Source: Anaerotruncus sp. (lineage in GTDB: Bacteria; Bacillota; Clostridia; Oscillospirales; Ruminococcaceae). Taken from it: a stretch of 33,770 nt of DNA. The notes under the pieces were generated by a model, which was given only the letters and a program-made list of their open reading frames with translations, searched no databases and had not been told where the DNA came from. The stretch is from NCBI GenBank assembly GCA_021770005.1, contig JAETRV010000028.1:1-33770 (forward strand), read 5' to 3'. Positions 31,722 through 33,770 of the stretch are shown here, one piece after another (the stretch's first letter is position 1; every line of letters begins with the position of its first letter). The position numbers and the translations under genes were made by a program.

Positions 31722-32975
31722 ATGATGAGCACCAACAATGTCAAGCCCCCTGCCCCCATAGATTACACCGGCGTCCTCTCCGAGCTGCTGCCCCAGCTGG
31801 TCGAGAAGTATGGACGCGACCGGATCGCCGGCCTGATGAACGAATGCAGCGAGCTGCTCTCCCGCACCCAGATGTGCAATGAGCGGATGACCAGCCCGGG
31901 CATCTCGGAGCAGGACCTCAACCAGGCGATGCAGGAGGTCATTGCGGTGACCGGCGAATACTACAAATTCCTCGGACAGATTCCCGAGGATGTTCGCCGG
32001 TTCCTGATCCTGATGGGCGGGATCACCAGCGAGGAGACCGAGGCCCTGCTCCAGATCGAGCCGGATGTCGCGCCGGAGATCAGCCTGCTGGCCTCGGTTG
32101 CACCCGCGATCCAGGCGATCCGGCCGAAAAATTACGTCATGCCGATCGACCCGATCACCAACAAGCTGACCCAGCTCAAGGAGTTCAACGAGGTGACCGT
32201 CTCCCGCCGCAAAAACCTCACGATTCAGACCGCGGTCACCCTCGACAGCCCCGAGCATATGAAGATTGACGGCAACTTCCAGCTCACCAACTACGACAAA
32301 AGCATCATCAACGGGGTCATCTCGATCCTCGAAAGCGGCAACTCGAGCTTCACCATCCCGATGCTTTACCACGCGATGACCGGTAAGGAGAACCCCACCG
32401 TGGACGATGGGTTGGTCGAGGACATCAAGGCCAAGCTGGACGTGATGCGGCGGCTTTCGATCAACATCGACCTGACCGAGGAGATCAAAGCGCATATGAT
32501 CGAGCGGCGGATCGGCGGGGAGGACGAAGTGGATTCGTTCACGATCGACGGCTACCTACTCCCGCTCAATAAATATACCGGCGTGGTCAACGGCAAACGC
32601 AGCGAGATGTACCAGATTATTGATACCCCTCCCCTGCACAGCTACGCCAAGATGAAAAACCAGATCACCACCGTCTCGATCGACCTGCTCAAGGCCCCCC
32701 TCAACAACAACGCTACCACAATCCCCCTCAAGACCTATCTGCTCATGCGCATCGAGGCCATGAAGAACCAGAACAACAAGGTCATGCGGGACAAGATTCT
32801 CTTTGAGTCGATCTACCGCGAGCTGGGCGACATCGACTCGGACAAAAAACGCAAAAAACGCATCCGCGATTATACCGAAATCGTGCTCAAACATTTCGTC
32901 GATATGAAGTACATCGCCAAATACGAGATCGTCAAAGAAGGGCGCTCGATCAGCGGCGTGCGCATCTATTGGTAA
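31722..32975 (+). CDS. Unrecognised protein, possibly tandem winged-helix DNA-binding
   Basis: A 417-residue soluble protein I do not recognise. The middle (about 205-265) has a helix-strand pattern, KSIINGVISILESGNSSFTI...YHAMTG, that resembles a winged helix. The last 100 residues (PLKTYLLMRIEAMKN..., then DSDKKRKKRIRDYTEIVLKHFVDMKY and a final hairpin ending SGVRIYW) resemble a second one with a basic patch. Two such domains in tandem occur in plasmid and phage replication initiators, so a replication-initiator-like or other DNA-binding role is possible. No iterons, partner genes or mobile-element genes flank it. ATG codons at 31722 and 31725 both follow GAGG at 31713-31716; the region before 31700 is not conserved-looking coding sequence. 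Function is left open. Confidence 0.75.
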   Translation: MMSTNNVKPPAPIDYTGVLSELLPQLVEKYGRDRIAGLMNECSELLSRTQMCNERMTSPGISEQDLNQAMQEVIAVTGEYYKFLGQIPEDVRRFLILMGGITSEETEALLQIEPDVAPEISLLASVAPAIQAIRPKNYVMPIDPITNKLTQLKEFNEVTVSRRKNLTIQTAVTLDSPEHMKIDGNFQLTNYDKSIINGVISILESGNSSFTIPMLYHAMTGKENPTVDDGLVEDIKAKLDVMRRLSINIDLTEEIKAHMIERRIGGEDEVDSFTIDGYLLPLNKYTGVVNGKRSEMYQIIDTPPLHSYAKMKNQITTVSIDLLKAPLNNNATTIPLKTYLLMRIEAMKNQNNKVMRDKILFESIYRELGDIDSDKKRKKRIRDYTEIVLKHFVDMKYIAKYEIVKEGRSISGVRIYW

Positions 32976-33079
32976 ACTTCCTTCAAAAGTTTCGCCCGCC
33001 TTTTCAAAGGCGGCAGTCGGGTGAATTGCCGCGAAGCGGCAAGAGGGGGCTTTTTGCAAGAGAAAAAGCCCCTTTTAAA

Positions 33080-33109
33080 AAGAAGGAGGGGAAATCCCCT
33101 CCTTCTTTT
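33080..33109 (+). terminator. Terminator after the unrecognised DNA-binding-like gene
   Basis: AAGAAGGAGGGG (33080-33091) and CCCCTCCTTCTT (33096-33107) flank an AAAT loop, with T on the right and A on the left; it can stop transcription both ways. Another stem, GGGGCTTTTT/AAAAAGCCCC (about 33046-33073), precedes it. Confidence 0.75.
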
Positions 33110-33124
33110 CGGATATACTGTAAC

Positions 33125-33222
33125 GATACGGATAAAAGACAGAAACGACCACCCGGCAAAGTGACGGTTTTGTTTTAAAAAACTTCCATTGATCGAGCCA
33201 ACCGCTTGTCGCCATGCCTTTC
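33125..33222 (-). ncRNA. Predicted small RNA upstream of toxin locus 3
   Basis: A leftward RNA from the promoter at 33229-33257. It contains GCGACAAGCGGTTGGC, as in the upstream RNA of locus 1. Its terminator stem (AAACGACCAC near 33141-33152 with GTGACGGTTT) has three mismatches, so the end is less certain than in locus 1. Confidence 0.55.
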
Positions 33223-33228
33223 GATTTT

Positions 33229-33257
33229 ATTATACCCTGTCGTTCGGACGCTGTCAA
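33229..33257 (-). promoter_or_regulatory. Sigma-A promoter of upstream small RNA, toxin locus 3
   Basis: Read leftward, TTGACA (33252-33257) and TATAAT (33229-33234) are 17 bases apart. Confidence 0.78.
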
Positions 33258-33269
33258 GCGCCTTTTTCC

Positions 33270-33298
33270 TTGACTGGAAAAAGATTCCATGCTAGAAT
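33270..33298 (+). promoter_or_regulatory. Sigma-A promoter of toxin gene, locus 3
   Basis: TTGACT (33270-33275) and TAGAAT (33293-33298) are 17 bases apart. The ~85-base leader contains AACGGGGGG, CCCCCGTTT and the purine-rich ribosome site AAAGGGGGG in that order, which permits two alternative pairings and so a possible on/off leader. Confidence 0.75.
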
Positions 33299-33390
33299 AA
33301 AAATAAGGTGCTACCACATACGGTTGCAGGCGGTTAGCCCCCGATCTGAACGGGGGGTTCCCCCGTTTCGGAAGAAAGGGGGGATTGCTT

Positions 33391-33477
33391 ATGGTTACAT
33401 ATTCGGAACTGTTCCAGTTCTGCTTGGTAATTCTGAGCATTGTTACTGTCGTTTTAGAAGTAACAAAAAAGAAATAA
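33391..33477 (+). CDS. Holin-like type I toxin peptide, locus 3
   Basis: A 28-residue peptide starting MVTYSELFQFCLVIL and ending EVTKKK. It is the most divergent of the three copies (central VAL replaced by VTV). A hydrophobic helix and a Lys3 end are kept. Its 3' end lies under a predicted leftward antitoxin RNA. The locus repeats the full locus 1 layout: RNA, toxin, antitoxin RNA. Confidence 0.85.
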   Translation: MVTYSELFQFCLVILSIVTVVLEVTKKK

Positions 33478-33554
33478 CCGCCACTAGCCCAAAGTGATGC
33501 GGTTATTTCGACATTACCAAAGGGGCTGACCGTCTGCCGGTAGCACCTTTCCTT
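33464..33554 (-). ncRNA. Predicted antitoxin RNA, locus 3
   Basis: A leftward RNA with GGTGCTACCGGCAGACGGTC at the 5' end and terminator stem AAATAACCGC (33472-33481) with GCGGTTATTT (about 33499-33508). It overlaps the last codons of the toxin gene. Confidence 0.75.
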
Positions 33555-33560
33555 GTTTCT

Positions 33561-33589
33561 ATTATATCCCGCAATCCGGGCATTGTCAA
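33561..33589 (-). promoter_or_regulatory. Sigma-A promoter of antitoxin RNA, locus 3
   Basis: Read leftward, TTGACA (33584-33589) and TATAAT (33561-33566) are 17 bases apart. Confidence 0.8.
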
Positions 33590-33595
33590 GCGATG

Positions 33596-33770
33596 AAAGA
33601 GAAGTGTGCCGCAAGCGGCAGGGGGTGTCCGTTCCCGCACGGACGGGCGGATTGAGGACAGCGGACGTTTGGCTCCTGACCAAACGTCCAGGCGCAAGGC
33701 GCCTTCCTCGGGTCTTCTCGGGCCTCTGGCCCGAAGCGCGGCATCCGCCGCGACGACCCTGCGGGCTGTC
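33596..33770 (+). repeat. Mosaic palindromic repeat, copy K (cut by window end)
   Basis: It begins right next to the antitoxin promoter of locus 3. It has GTGCCGC/GCGGCA (33604-33620), GACGTTTGG/CCAAACGTC (33664-33689) and then the GGCCTCTGGCCC block, in the order seen in copies B and H. The core has not been reached at the window end or is absent. Confidence 0.75.

Overview
The window looks like chromosome from a high-GC member of the Clostridia, most like the Oscillospiraceae/Ruminococcaceae. The pointers are strong AGGAGG-type ribosome sites, sigma-A promoters of the TTGACA-17-TATAAT type, holin-like type I toxins, and a DUF6320/alcohol acetyltransferase cluster. The organism assignment is inference. 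No rRNA, tRNA or CRISPR array was seen.

Region 1 (1-14.9 kb) is a chemotaxis and cyclic-di-GMP signalling locus. cheA-cheW run leftward. Rightward come a FliK-like protein with a free-standing FlhB-type cytoplasmic domain, two tandem PilZ proteins, a long FtsA/PilM-type ATPase with a beta-grasp-like tail, a degenerate EAL-HDOD protein and two closely related methyl-accepting chemotaxis receptors. Together they suggest that chemoreceptor input and c-di-GMP are joined to a motility or surface apparatus whose structural genes lie elsewhere.

Region 2 (15-21.2 kb) holds a lipid kinase, a cluster of small RNAs with a type I toxin, a divergent pair of Arc-like ribbon-helix-helix regulators, and a leftward operon of alpha/beta hydrolase, acyltransferase and DUF6320 membrane protein. 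Region 3 (21.8-28 kb) has a membrane-anchored Pro/Glu/Ser-rich protein, a patatin-like phospholipase, a second toxin locus, a secreted protein of unknown function and a YhcC-type radical SAM protein. Region 4 (28.2-33.8 kb) has three tandem copies of a second toxin/RNA module, a stand-alone resolvase-type DNA-binding domain, a DUF218 membrane protein, a probable DNA-binding protein of unknown role and a third toxin locus.

Two features run through the whole window. One is a family of about eleven mosaic intergenic repeats (roughly 4 kb in total) built from hairpins whose stems change by compensatory substitution around an invariant core of about 32 bp. Most copies sit directly after stop codons, and one has become the tail of a protein. 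The other is a high density of toxin/small-RNA modules: six toxin genes and nine predicted RNAs, in which toxin and antitoxin transcripts start with similar leader sequences.
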